From Bacteroidales bacterium UBA1680 (GTDB taxonomy: Bacteria > Bacteroidota > Bacteroidia > Bacteroidales > UBA932): a stretch of 64,000 nt of DNA. The notes beneath the pieces were generated by a model, which had not been told where the DNA came from, searched no databases, and was given only the letters and a program-made list of their open reading frames with translations. Shown piece after piece: positions 35,206 through 43,136 of this stretch; the first letter of the stretch is position 1; each line of letters begins with the position of its first letter. Made by a program: the position numbers and the translations under genes. The DNA lies in assembly GCA_002320605.1 (NCBI GenBank), contig DCKG01000005.1, positions 1 to 64,000 on the forward strand, written 5' to 3'.

Positions 35206-35925
35206 TTATTTAGAGTTTGCTTTGTATTCGGCTTTGGCGGCGGCAAGCATGTCGAGGAACTCTGGCATGGCGCAGAGGCGAGCGAAAGTCACGCTTGCGG
35301 CCATGCGTCCCGCATCCACATCACTCTGATAATGAAATCCCACGATGACGCGGCTCTGGCCAAGCTCATAAGCCACTTTCATTATCTCCTCGGTGTGATC
35401 AGGATCGATAGCCGTCAGAATCATCCCAGCAAGCCACGAAGCGTGAGTGTGCCCGGAAGGATAACTCGTGAAATCCGTATGGCTCTCTGCTGACGGCACG
35501 CCGCTCTCCTCCTTGAACTGCTGGTAAGGACGAACCCTGGCGAAATGTTTCTTGGCACTAGACCCAGCCTGCATCTCAGTCATGTGAGCCTTGTAAAGAA
35601 GTTCGTGCAGAATAGGATATTTCTCCTCTGTAAGCTCACGATGCATCGCTGGAGAAAAACGCTTGAAGAAATAGGTTGCGCCAATCCTGGCATCACTTAC
35701 AGCCAGCTTTCCACGCTCAGTGTTGCGCACTGACTTTCCCCACTGGTACTGGCACCAGTCATTGAAGAATAGCGGATCCTGAAGGCCAGGAGGAGCCGGA
35801 AGAATGTTCTCCAAATGCGGAGCCTCCCCAGTAGCGTAGAACGGCAAATGTTTCTCTTTGATGGTCTGGGCCGAAGCAAGCAACGGCAGCATGGCCGCGA
35901 GCAAAAATATCAACGTCTTTCTCAT
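35206..35925 (-). CDS. Class A acid phosphatase (PAP2 superfamily), secreted
   Basis: A 239-residue periplasmic phosphomonoesterase with a cleaved signal peptide (residues 1-19, ending LASAQ). The three PAP2 motifs are present: KKHFARVRP (KxxxxxxRP), YPSGHTHAS (PSGH) and SRVIVGFHYQSDVDAGR (SRxxxxxHxxxD). The spacing and the GATYFFKRFSP segment match PhoN/PhoC-type enzymes rather than membrane lipid phosphatases. It stands alone. A plausible role is scavenging phosphate from organic esters. Confidence 0.92.
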   Translation of the reverse strand: MRKTLIFLLAAMLPLLASAQTIKEKHLPFYATGEAPHLENILPAPPGLQDPLFFNDWCQYQWGKSVRNTERGKLAVSDARIGATYFFKRFSPAMHRELTEEKYPILHELLYKAHMTEMQAGSSAKKHFARVRPYQQFKEESGVPSAESHTDFTSYPSGHTHASWLAGMILTAIDPDHTEEIMKVAYELGQSRVIVGFHYQSDVDAGRMAASVTFARLCAMPEFLDMLAAAKAEYKANSK

Positions 35926-36001
35926 AATAGCGCAAATCTATCAAAAAAGATCGGCAATCTTCAAAATAAGTCAAAGGTATTTATTCGGCGTTGATTTGAC
36001 T

Positions 36002-36045
36002 AATCCATGTCTTCGGTGGCTTCAATCCATATCTTCGTGGCTCCG
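36002..36045. repeat. Two-copy 22-base tandem repeat
   Basis: AATCCATGTCTTCGGTGGCT (36002 onward) recurs as AATCCATATCTTCGTGGCTC (36024 onward) with a few changes and one deletion. It lies in the 282-base gap between the phosphatase and the DUF4143 ATPase and has no evident function. Confidence 0.4.
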
Positions 36046-36141
36046 CCTTCCACCTATCAACTCCACTCTTGCAAATTGACATGGGGCTGCTTAGGCGAAA
36101 ATACCGGACGAATTATTTGGAAATACCAAGGGAAAAGCATA

Positions 36142-36175
36142 TTTTCGCATTAAATAGTTCAAAAAAATGCGAAAA
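36142..36175. promoter_or_regulatory. Inverted repeat before the DUF4143 ATPase
   Basis: TTTTCGCAT (36142-36150) and ATGCGAAAA (36167-36175) form a perfect 9-base inverted repeat with a 16-base AT-rich centre, 32 bases before the ATPase ATG. A near-identical repeat lies in the AraC promoter at 55990. It is a candidate operator. Confidence 0.45.
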
Positions 36176-36207
36176 CAACACACAAAATCAAACTGTTTAA
36201 TAATAAG

Positions 36208-37533
36208 ATGAAAATAGAACGAGACATAATCCAGACATTCAAAAAGTGGAAGGACGACCCAGAGAGGAAGCCCGTCCTGCTACATGGCGCACGCCAGATA
36301 GGGAAGACGTGGATCATAGAAGAATTCGGAAAAGAATGCTTTGAATATAGCGTACACTTCGATTTTGACCGACAGCCGGAACTCAAGTCGGCATTTCAAA
36401 AGAGCAAGGAGCCGGAGAGAATCATCAAAGAACTATCTCTTTATTGTGAAGATCCAATCACTGCAGGAAAGACACTGATCATCTTCGACGAAATCCAAGA
36501 ATGTGAAGAAGCTCTCAACAGCCTCAAATATTTCTGCGAAGATGCCCCACAATATCACATCATAGCTGCGGGCTCACTACTAGGAGTGGCAGTCAAACAG
36601 AGGAGAATGGCTGTTCCTGTGGGCAAGGTACAGATGATGAGAATGTACCCTCTCACATTTAAGGAATTCCTTCGAGCTTCTGACAGAAAAACCTACGACT
36701 ACATAGACTCGCTGGAAGAGATAGGGCATCTTCCAGAAATCATTCTCAATAAGCTTCTTACCGAATACAGACGCTATCAAGTCTGCGGAGGAATGCCTGA
36801 AGTAGCAAGTGTTCTGCTCGATAATGGAGGCATCAGAGCCGTAGAAGACAGACTCCAGGGCATTCTGGACCTCTACGAACTAGATTTTTCAAGGTATGCC
36901 GAGCCTAAAGAGATACCGCGCATTCATGCAATCTGGCACTCTCTTCCGACACAGCTTTCAAAGGAAAACCGAAAATTCATATTCAAAGTCGTGCAGCCTG
37001 GCGCCAGATCAAAAGATTATGAAGACGCACTCATGTGGCTGGAAGAGGCAGGTATGATTTATAGAATATTCAATATCAGCAAACCCGGCATGCCATTGTC
37101 AGCTTACATGGAGACTAACGCATTCAAGGTATATTCATGCGACTGCGGGCTACTTCGACGTCTTGCTCACATTCCCGCTACCGTAATCATAGACCCAATA
37201 GCGAACTACTCTGAATTCAAAGGAGCCATGGCCGAGAACGTAGTCTTGCAATCACTGCTGCCACTCTTAGACGGTCAGCTTCCTTGTTACTGGACCTCGA
37301 AGGCAAAAGCTGAAGTTGAATTCGTAATTCAGTGGGATGAAGACATCATTCCTGTGGAAGTGAAAGCCGAAGGGAACATAAGTGGAAACAGTCTCTCGGA
37401 ATATAATAAGAAATATGAGCCGAGAGTCCGCATCAGATTCTCGTCACTGAATCTGCAATTCAATCAAGGCCTTCTTAGCTGCCCATCTTCTATGGCAGGA
37501 TGGATTGACAAATGGATGAGGATATTAAAATAG
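36208..37533 (+). CDS. AAA ATPase with DUF4143 C-terminal domain
   Basis: 441 residues. Walker A is LHGARQIGKTWII (about 23-35) and Walker B is LIIFDEIQECEEALNSLKYF (about 91-110), then AAGSLLGV (sensor). The second half is DUF4143, ending in a PD-(D/E)XK-like EVEFVIQWDEDIIPVEVKAEG (in outline, about 370-392). Bacteroidota often carry several such genes, each standing alone; their cellular role is unknown, with suggestions of DNA or mobile-element-linked functions. It is unrelated in detail to the ATPase at 23.3 kb. An inverted repeat lies in its promoter. Confidence 0.86.
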   Translation: MKIERDIIQTFKKWKDDPERKPVLLHGARQIGKTWIIEEFGKECFEYSVHFDFDRQPELKSAFQKSKEPERIIKELSLYCEDPITAGKTLIIFDEIQECEEALNSLKYFCEDAPQYHIIAAGSLLGVAVKQRRMAVPVGKVQMMRMYPLTFKEFLRASDRKTYDYIDSLEEIGHLPEIILNKLLTEYRRYQVCGGMPEVASVLLDNGGIRAVEDRLQGILDLYELDFSRYAEPKEIPRIHAIWHSLPTQLSKENRKFIFKVVQPGARSKDYEDALMWLEEAGMIYRIFNISKPGMPLSAYMETNAFKVYSCDCGLLRRLAHIPATVIIDPIANYSEFKGAMAENVVLQSLLPLLDGQLPCYWTSKAKAEVEFVIQWDEDIIPVEVKAEGNISGNSLSEYNKKYEPRVRIRFSSLNLQFNQGLLSCPSSMAGWIDKWMRILK

Positions 37534-37657
37534 CACATAGGATGACGGGTGAGCCATGGGAGATGGGCGGGTGATTTCCCGGGTGAAGGTTGCGATACAA
37601 AATAGTTTTCTGTACGTTTTTATGTAGATCTGCAGTAGAATTGCAAAATTACTTAGG

Positions 37658-38293
37658 TTATTCCGGAACGTTTTTCACGTCGGGAAAGAGGCCGAAGAGT
37701 TCGGCGTCTATCTTGTCGGTGACTTTCTGGAAGTCTTCGGGGCGATTCTCGAACTTGATGTCGTCCACGTTGACGATGAGCAACTTGCCGTCATATTCCT
37801 TTATCCAATCCTCATAGCGCTTGTTCAGGCCGGTGAGGTAGTCGATCCTGATGCTCCTTTCATATTCACGCCCTCTTTTCTGGATCTGGGCAACCAGGTT
37901 AGGGATGCTGGAGCGCAGATAAATCAGAAGGTCCGGCTTGCTCACGAGAGACATCATAAGATTGAACAAGTCGGTGTAGTTCTCGAAGTCCCTGGTGCTC
38001 ATAAGCCCCATGGCATGCAGGTTCGGAGCGAAAATCTTGGCATCTTCATAGATTGTCCTGTCCTGAATGATTATGTCACTGCTTCTGGAGATATCCACCA
38101 CATCCTTGAATCTCTTGTTCAGGAAATATATCTGCAAATTGAACGACCAGCGTTCCATATCAGCATAGAAGTCTGACAGATATGGATTAAAGTCAACGGA
38201 TTCATATTTTGGAGTCCACCCGTAATGTGAGACCAGCATTTTCGTCAGGGTAGTCTTGCCGCTACCGATGTTGCCTGCTATAGCTATGTGCAT
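37658..38293 (-). CDS. Deoxynucleoside kinase (dAK/dGK family), copy 1
   Basis: Phosphorylates salvaged deoxynucleosides. 211 residues: P-loop AGNIGSGKTTLTKML (about 5-19), a substrate-binding region YLSDFYADMERWSFNLQIYFL in outline, the IIQDRTIYED motif (DRT for the usual DRS/ERS, about 78-87) and the arginine-rich lid QKRGREYERSIR. The acidic KIDAELFGLFPD ends the protein. It follows copy 2 by 74 bases on the same strand. The two may form a heterodimer, as the tandem dAK/dGK of Lactobacillus do (recalled). Confidence 0.9.
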   Translation of the reverse strand: MHIAIAGNIGSGKTTLTKMLVSHYGWTPKYESVDFNPYLSDFYADMERWSFNLQIYFLNKRFKDVVDISRSSDIIIQDRTIYEDAKIFAPNLHAMGLMSTRDFENYTDLFNLMMSLVSKPDLLIYLRSSIPNLVAQIQKRGREYERSIRIDYLTGLNKRYEDWIKEYDGKLLIVNVDDIKFENRPEDFQKVTDKIDAELFGLFPDVKNVPE

Positions 38294-38367
38294 ATCGAGA
38301 TAATTTAGCTAGTGACAAATTTAATATTCTTTTTGCTATTCCGAAAGACTTAGATCCGACCAGGAAT

Positions 38368-38988
38368 CTATTCTTGCGGAAACAAGCCGTAGAGTTCGGC
38401 ATCGATCTTGTCTGTGATGACGGCGAAATCCTCGGGGCGGTTCTCGAAGTCCAAATCGTCTTTGTCGATGGTCAGCACCTTGCCCTTATATTCCGAAATC
38501 CATTTGTCGTAACGGTCATTCAGGCCTTTCAGATACTCCAGGCTCATGCTCTGCTCGTAGTCCCGCCCACGCTTCTGAATCTGCCCCACCAAGTGCGGTA
38601 TGGAGCACTTAAGGTAAATCAGAAGATCCGGCTCATGCACCAGAGAAGCCATCACGTTGAAAAGATCCATGTAGGTCTCATAATCCCGCTTCGAGAGATT
38701 GCCCATGGCATAGTTATTTGCCACGAATATATAAACGCCTTCATAGAGCGTCCTATCCTGGATGATCACCTTGTCGCTCTTAGAAATCTCGATCAGATCC
38801 TTGAACCTTTGAGCAAGGAAATATGTCTCAAGGTTATACGACCATCTCGGAATATTTTTATAATAATCTTCCAGGTACGGATTATATGTGACCGACTCGA
38901 ATCTAGGTGTCCAGCCATAATGCTCGGCCAGCATCCTGGTAAGCGTGGTCTTCCCACTGCCGATATTTCCAGCAACACCAATATGCAT
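38368..38988 (-). CDS. Deoxynucleoside kinase (dAK/dGK family), copy 2
   Basis: 206 residues, a close paralogue of copy 1 over its full length: AGNIGSGKTTLTRML, YNPYLEDYYKNIPRWSYNLE, IIQDRTLYEGVYIF, IQKRGRDYEQSM, KIDAELYGLFPQE. The residues after DRT differ (EGVYIFVANNYAMG here, EDAKIFAPNLHAMG in copy 1), the part of the fold that helps set substrate choice, so the two may prefer different bases. It lies 11 bases after the metallo-hydrolase in a four-gene run dtd, MBL, kinase 2, kinase 1. Confidence 0.9.
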   Translation of the reverse strand: MHIGVAGNIGSGKTTLTRMLAEHYGWTPRFESVTYNPYLEDYYKNIPRWSYNLETYFLAQRFKDLIEISKSDKVIIQDRTLYEGVYIFVANNYAMGNLSKRDYETYMDLFNVMASLVHEPDLLIYLKCSIPHLVGQIQKRGRDYEQSMSLEYLKGLNDRYDKWISEYKGKVLTIDKDDLDFENRPEDFAVITDKIDAELYGLFPQE

Positions 38989-38999
38989 ATCAATGAATA

Positions 39000-39719
39000 T
39001 TATATATTCCCATTCAATTCTATTCCTTCCTCATCTTCAAAATCCTCATCCTCGCCCGGCTCATTGAACGGCTGGAGGAACGGATTATTCGTTCTCTCCC
39101 GCGCTATGGTCGATCTCCCACCGTGTCCCGGAAGCACGTCCGTGTCTCCGGGTAGCCCCATGATCTTATCCATGATGCCGACGATAAGCTTGTCATAATC
39201 CCCTTCAAGAAGATCCGTCCTACCAATCGCCCCAGCAAAAAGCGTGTCTCCAGTGAATATGACATGACAGGTTTCTCCGCTATAGCAGACCCCGCCAGGA
39301 GTGTGTCCAGGAGTGGAAATGACCTTGAAAGCAGAATTGCCGAAGCGAAGGATGTCGCCTTCATGAATATCCTGCGTCGGGAAAGTGACGTCAGGAATAT
39401 TCAGGCCAGCCCCAGAAGCAAACTCCGCATCATGGCTGAGGATCAGCTTGTCGGCAGCATCCATGTATACAGGCACATTCCAATCTTTCAGGACGTGAGC
39501 GACGCCAAATATATGGTCGAAATGCCCATGCGTCAGCCAGACTGCCTTGATGGAAACATTCACCGAGGCAATATATTCCTTTAATATTTTATATTCAGAA
39601 TCATCATAGCACCCAGGGTCCACTATCACCCCCTCCCCGCTGCCATCCCACACAAGATAGCAGTTTTCCTTGAAAGGGTTGCAGATGAAAATTTTTATGT
39701 TGAGGTTTTCTTCTGTCAT
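39000..39719 (-). CDS. Metallo-beta-lactamase-fold hydrolase (glyoxalase II-like)
   Basis: 239 residues. Metal-binding motifs in order: LTHGHFDHIFG (HxHxDH, about 80), TPGHTPGGVCY (His), FTGDTLFAGAIGRTDL (Asp) and LPGHGGRSTI (His). The GDTLFAGAIGR segment is typical of glyoxalase II-like or persulfide-type thioesterases, so a glutathione-independent thioester hydrolase is likely. The frame is open to 39803, but MTEENLNIKIFICN at 39719 is the natural start and TATATTTG at 39746-39739 (minus) is a good -7 box just before it. Confidence 0.88.
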   Translation of the reverse strand: MTEENLNIKIFICNPFKENCYLVWDGSGEGVIVDPGCYDDSEYKILKEYIASVNVSIKAVWLTHGHFDHIFGVAHVLKDWNVPVYMDAADKLILSHDAEFASGAGLNIPDVTFPTQDIHEGDILRFGNSAFKVISTPGHTPGGVCYSGETCHVIFTGDTLFAGAIGRTDLLEGDYDKLIVGIMDKIMGLPGDTDVLPGHGGRSTIARERTNNPFLQPFNEPGEDEDFEDEEGIELNGNI

Positions 39720-39738
39720 GAATATCTTGTCTTTTTTG

Positions 39739-39746
39739 CAAATATA
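39739..39746 (-). promoter_or_regulatory. -7 box for the metallo-hydrolase and kinases
   Basis: Read on the minus strand, TATATTTG ends 19 bases before the ATG at 39719. No good TTTG element stands upstream. It lies in the 37-base gap after dtd, so the hydrolase and the two kinases may have their own promoter. Confidence 0.45.
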
Positions 39747-39756
39747 ACAATTGTAC

Positions 39757-40209
39757 CTATTCCATATTTTTCGTGTCCATGCAGATGGTGACGGGGCCGT
39801 CATTCAGCAACTCCACCTTCATGTCGGCACCGAACTCCCCTGTCAGGACAGGCTTTCCAAGAGCCGCAGAGAGCCTTTCGCAGAATTTTTCGTAAAGCGG
39901 AATCGAGATTTCGTGAGGTGCAGCACCTATATAAGAAGGTCTGTTGCCGTGCTTGCATTGCGCCATGAGCGTGAACTGACTGACGACCAAGATTTCTCCG
40001 CCTGCATCCAGAATGGAGACGTTCATCACGCCTTGCTCGTCAGGGAATATTCTCAGATTCACGATTTTGCGCACGAGATAATCGATATCGCTTTCGCCGT
40101 CATCGGAGCCAATTCCGACGAACACGAGATAGCCTTTGCCTATCTTGGATTTCACTGCCCCATCTATCGTGACGGAAGCATGGGACACACGTTGAATTAC
40201 TGCTTTCAT
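39757..40209 (-). CDS. dtd: D-aminoacyl-tRNA deacylase
   Basis: Removes D-amino acids (and Gly) wrongly attached to tRNA. 150 residues, normal length: MKAVIQRVSHASVTID opening, the catalytic VVSQFTLMAQC (family SQFTL) at about 75-85, and the cross-subunit NDGPVTICMDT (NxGPVT) near the end. It is divergent from uvrA and first in the run leading to the deoxynucleoside kinases. Confidence 0.94.
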   Translation of the reverse strand: MKAVIQRVSHASVTIDGAVKSKIGKGYLVFVGIGSDDGESDIDYLVRKIVNLRIFPDEQGVMNVSILDAGGEILVVSQFTLMAQCKHGNRPSYIGAAPHEISIPLYEKFCERLSAALGKPVLTGEFGADMKVELLNDGPVTICMDTKNME

Positions 40210-40231
40210 ATTCAGTTCGTAAAGTTAAGGA

Positions 40232-40263
40232 TTTGTCCGCAAAAAAGGGAATTGCTAAATTTG
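40232..40263 (+). promoter_or_regulatory. Consensus promoter of uvrA with almost no leader
   Basis: TTTG (40232-40235), a 20-base spacer and TAAATTTG (40256-40263). Transcription should start within a few bases of the ATG at 40272. The in-frame ATG at 40233 lies inside the promoter, so 40272 is the real start and the mRNA is probably leaderless or nearly so. Confidence 0.75.
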
Positions 40264-40271
40264 CTAGTCCT

Positions 40272-43085
40272 ATGAAAGATAAAAAAGAATATATCGAAAT
40301 ACGCGGTGCGAAGGCGAATAACCTCAAGAACATAAACGTGGACATTCCACGCAATGAGTTCGTGGTCGTAACCGGTCTTAGCGGCAGCGGAAAATCCTCG
40401 CTGGCCTTCGACACAATTTACGCCGAAGGGCAGCGCAGATACATCGACACGCTCTCCACCTACGCCAAGCACTTCATGGGCATATTGGAGAAGCCTGAGA
40501 TCGAAAGCATAAACGGCCTGAGCCCTATCATCGCCATAGAACAGAAAACCACAGGGAACAACCCTCGCTCCACCGTGGGAACGATTACAGAAATCTACGA
40601 TTTCCTTAGACTGATGTATGCTCGTGCATCGCGTGCCTGTTCTCCGGTGACAGGAAAAGAAATGGTCCGCTACACTGACGAGCAGATCGTGGACCTGATC
40701 ATGACGAATTTCAAGGACAAGAAATGTTATCTGCTAGCTCCACTGGTAAGAGGCCGCAAGGGACATTACCGCGAGCTTTTCGACCAGCTTCGCAAACGTG
40801 GCTACACAGAAGTTCGGGTTGACGGGGAGATAAAACCGCTGAACGAAGTCGATGCCTTAGATCGCTACAAGGGGCATTTCATAGAGCTTGTGGTAGATAA
40901 GATGAAACCTTCAGGAGGAGACCTCAAAAGGGTTCGAGATTCTGTGATGACCGCCCTGAACCTTGGTAAGGGTTCTGTAGCAATGATGGAATTCGCCTCT
41001 GACAAGCTGCAACACTATTCGAAACACTTGGTGGATCCTGAGACTGGCATCTCTTTGCAGGAACCTGCTCCGCATTCGTTCTCGTTCAACTCGCCTGAGG
41101 GTTACTGCCCTCACTGCAAGGGCCTGGGAATGATCGTGGACGTGAATATGGACACAATTATTCCGGACAAGAATGTTTCAATCGCTGATGGCGGAATAGT
41201 TCCCCTCGGAAAGGTTCGACAGACACGCAAATTCGATATAATTCGGTCTATAGCAAGAAAATACAATTTCTCGCTCTATGATCCTATTGCCACATTGCCA
41301 GATGAAGTCGTCTCGCTGATCGTGTTCGGAAGCGATGAGCTGTTCAGAGTAGGTGATGGAAATATGTCAGAGATGGTTGCCTTCCCTGGAATCGCAGATG
41401 ACATCGACGACAAAATCGTGTGCCCAGTGTGCCATGGAACACGCCTCAACGAAAATGCGCAATACTTCAAGATAGATGGGAAAACCATCTCCGAGGTGGC
41501 TGCAATGGAGATGACGGAGTTATATTCATGGCTCCAGACTCTGCCTTCCAAACTATCGGAAAGGGAGAATGCCATCTCTAAGGATATATTGAAGGAACTT
41601 TCTGAAAGAGTGAAATTCATGCTGGACGTCGGATTGGACTACCTTTCCCTCAATCGTGCCACAGGCTCGCTCTCGGGTGGAGAAAGCCAGCGAATCCGTT
41701 TGGCCACTCAGATAGGCTCCAAGCTGGTTAACGTGCTGTATATTCTTGATGAGCCATCCATCGGACTGCACCAGAGGGACAACCACAAACTCATCAATTC
41801 ACTGAAAGAGTTGCGAGACGAGGGTAATTCCGTGATGGTGGTTGAACACGACATGGAGACGATGATGAATGCCGATTGGATTGTGGACGTTGGGCCAGGG
41901 GCAGGCGAGGAAGGCGGACGAATATGCCTGAACGCTCCTTTGAAAGCCTTGATGAAATATGATGGAACAAAGATCCCGAGCGGCCTGGACAAGGACACGG
42001 CATCTCACTGCATATTCGGGAAATCCATCACATTGGACTATCTGCAAGGCCGGAACTCCATCCCTGTTCCTGTGACACGCAGGCCTGGCAACGGGCTGTT
42101 TCTCGGCCTCAGGGGCGCAAGCGGGAACAATTTGAAGCACGTGGACATTGATTTCCCATTAGGTTGTTTCATAGGAATCGCCGGGGTGAGCGGAAGCGGA
42201 AAGTCTTCGCTCATCAACGACACTCTGATGCCGATTCTGAAGCAGAGATATTACCATTCTAAGCAGAAGCCGCTTCCATACGATTCTGTCGAAGGTATTC
42301 AGAATATTGATAAGCTCATTGAAATTGATCAGAGCCCAATCGGGAAATCGACCAGATCTAATCCGGCAACTTTCACCGGGGTATTCAATGACATAAGGAG
42401 CCTGTTCGAGGATACTCCTGATGCGAAAGCGCGTGGCTTCAAGGCTGGAAGGTTTTCGTTCAACGTGCCAGGTGGCCGCTGCGAAGCTTGTGCCGGGGCC
42501 GGAATAAAGGTTATAGAGATGAACTTCTTGCCAAGCGTGAACGTGGTCTGCGACGAGTGCCGCGGGAAACGGTACAACGAGGAAACGCTGGCCGTTCATT
42601 ATAAGGGCAAAAACATTAGCGACGTGCTTGAGATGCCTATCAGCGAAGCATACGAGTTCTTCAAGCCGATTCCGAAAATCGCCCAGAAACTGAAGGCTCT
42701 GGTAGATGTCGGATTAGGATACGTGCATCTCGGCCAGTCCGCAGTGACTCTTTCGGGTGGAGAGAGCCAGAGGATGAAATTGGCCGCAGAACTTTCTAAG
42801 AAGGGCACTGGGAACACGCTCTACATCCTGGACGAACCTACGACCGGCCTGCATTTCGAGGATATAAAGATTTTGCTTGGCGTACTGCAGCTGCTTGTCG
42901 ATCAAGGGAACACGGTAATCATCATTGAACACAACCCGGACGTGCTCAAAAGCGTGGACTACATATTCGACCTTGGTCCGGAAGGCGGGCGGAAAGGTGG
43001 TCAGATTGTCGCCAAAGGTACTCCGGAACAATTGGCAAAAGACCCGGATTCGGTAACAGGCCCATTCTTGAAAGAAGTCTTATAG
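40272..43085 (+). CDS. uvrA: Excinuclease ABC subunit A
   Basis: The damage-sensing ATPase of nucleotide excision repair. 937 residues. First ATPase half: Walker A GLSGSGKSSLAFDTIYAEGQ and signature LSGGESQRIRLA. Second half: GVSGSGKSSLINDTL and LSGGESQRMKLAAEL. The UvrB-binding region lies at about 115-230. The second zinc finger is complete (CEACAGAG, 20 residues, CDECRGKRY). The first insertion keeps only one Cys pair (CPHCKGLG); where E. coli UvrA has CPxCG before EPRLFSFN, this protein has VDPETGISLQEP. The gene stands alone; uvrB is not in the window. Confidence 0.94.
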   Translation: MKDKKEYIEIRGAKANNLKNINVDIPRNEFVVVTGLSGSGKSSLAFDTIYAEGQRRYIDTLSTYAKHFMGILEKPEIESINGLSPIIAIEQKTTGNNPRSTVGTITEIYDFLRLMYARASRACSPVTGKEMVRYTDEQIVDLIMTNFKDKKCYLLAPLVRGRKGHYRELFDQLRKRGYTEVRVDGEIKPLNEVDALDRYKGHFIELVVDKMKPSGGDLKRVRDSVMTALNLGKGSVAMMEFASDKLQHYSKHLVDPETGISLQEPAPHSFSFNSPEGYCPHCKGLGMIVDVNMDTIIPDKNVSIADGGIVPLGKVRQTRKFDIIRSIARKYNFSLYDPIATLPDEVVSLIVFGSDELFRVGDGNMSEMVAFPGIADDIDDKIVCPVCHGTRLNENAQYFKIDGKTISEVAAMEMTELYSWLQTLPSKLSERENAISKDILKELSERVKFMLDVGLDYLSLNRATGSLSGGESQRIRLATQIGSKLVNVLYILDEPSIGLHQRDNHKLINSLKELRDEGNSVMVVEHDMETMMNADWIVDVGPGAGEEGGRICLNAPLKALMKYDGTKIPSGLDKDTASHCIFGKSITLDYLQGRNSIPVPVTRRPGNGLFLGLRGASGNNLKHVDIDFPLGCFIGIAGVSGSGKSSLINDTLMPILKQRYYHSKQKPLPYDSVEGIQNIDKLIEIDQSPIGKSTRSNPATFTGVFNDIRSLFEDTPDAKARGFKAGRFSFNVPGGRCEACAGAGIKVIEMNFLPSVNVVCDECRGKRYNEETLAVHYKGKNISDVLEMPISEAYEFFKPIPKIAQKLKALVDVGLGYVHLGQSAVTLSGGESQRMKLAAELSKKGTGNTLYILDEPTTGLHFEDIKILLGVLQLLVDQGNTVIIIEHNPDVLKSVDYIFDLGPEGGRKGGQIVAKGTPEQLAKDPDSVTGPFLKEVL

Positions 43086-43089
43086 CAAA

Positions 43090-43116
43090 AAGGCGCACCC
43101 GTTAAAGGCGCGCCTT
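43090..43116. terminator. Bidirectional terminator between uvrA and the ROK kinase
   Basis: AAGGCGC (43090-43096) pairs with GCGCCTT (43110-43116), with flanking A-runs on one side and AAATATAT on the other. It lies between convergent genes. Confidence 0.7.
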
Positions 43117-43136
43117 AAATATATCCGTAAATGGCT

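Noticed and set aside
38374..39198. 274-residue open frame opposite the second kinase and metallo-hydrolase
   Set aside because: Both genes on the other strand carry full family motifs; this frame is a shadow with no recognisable features.
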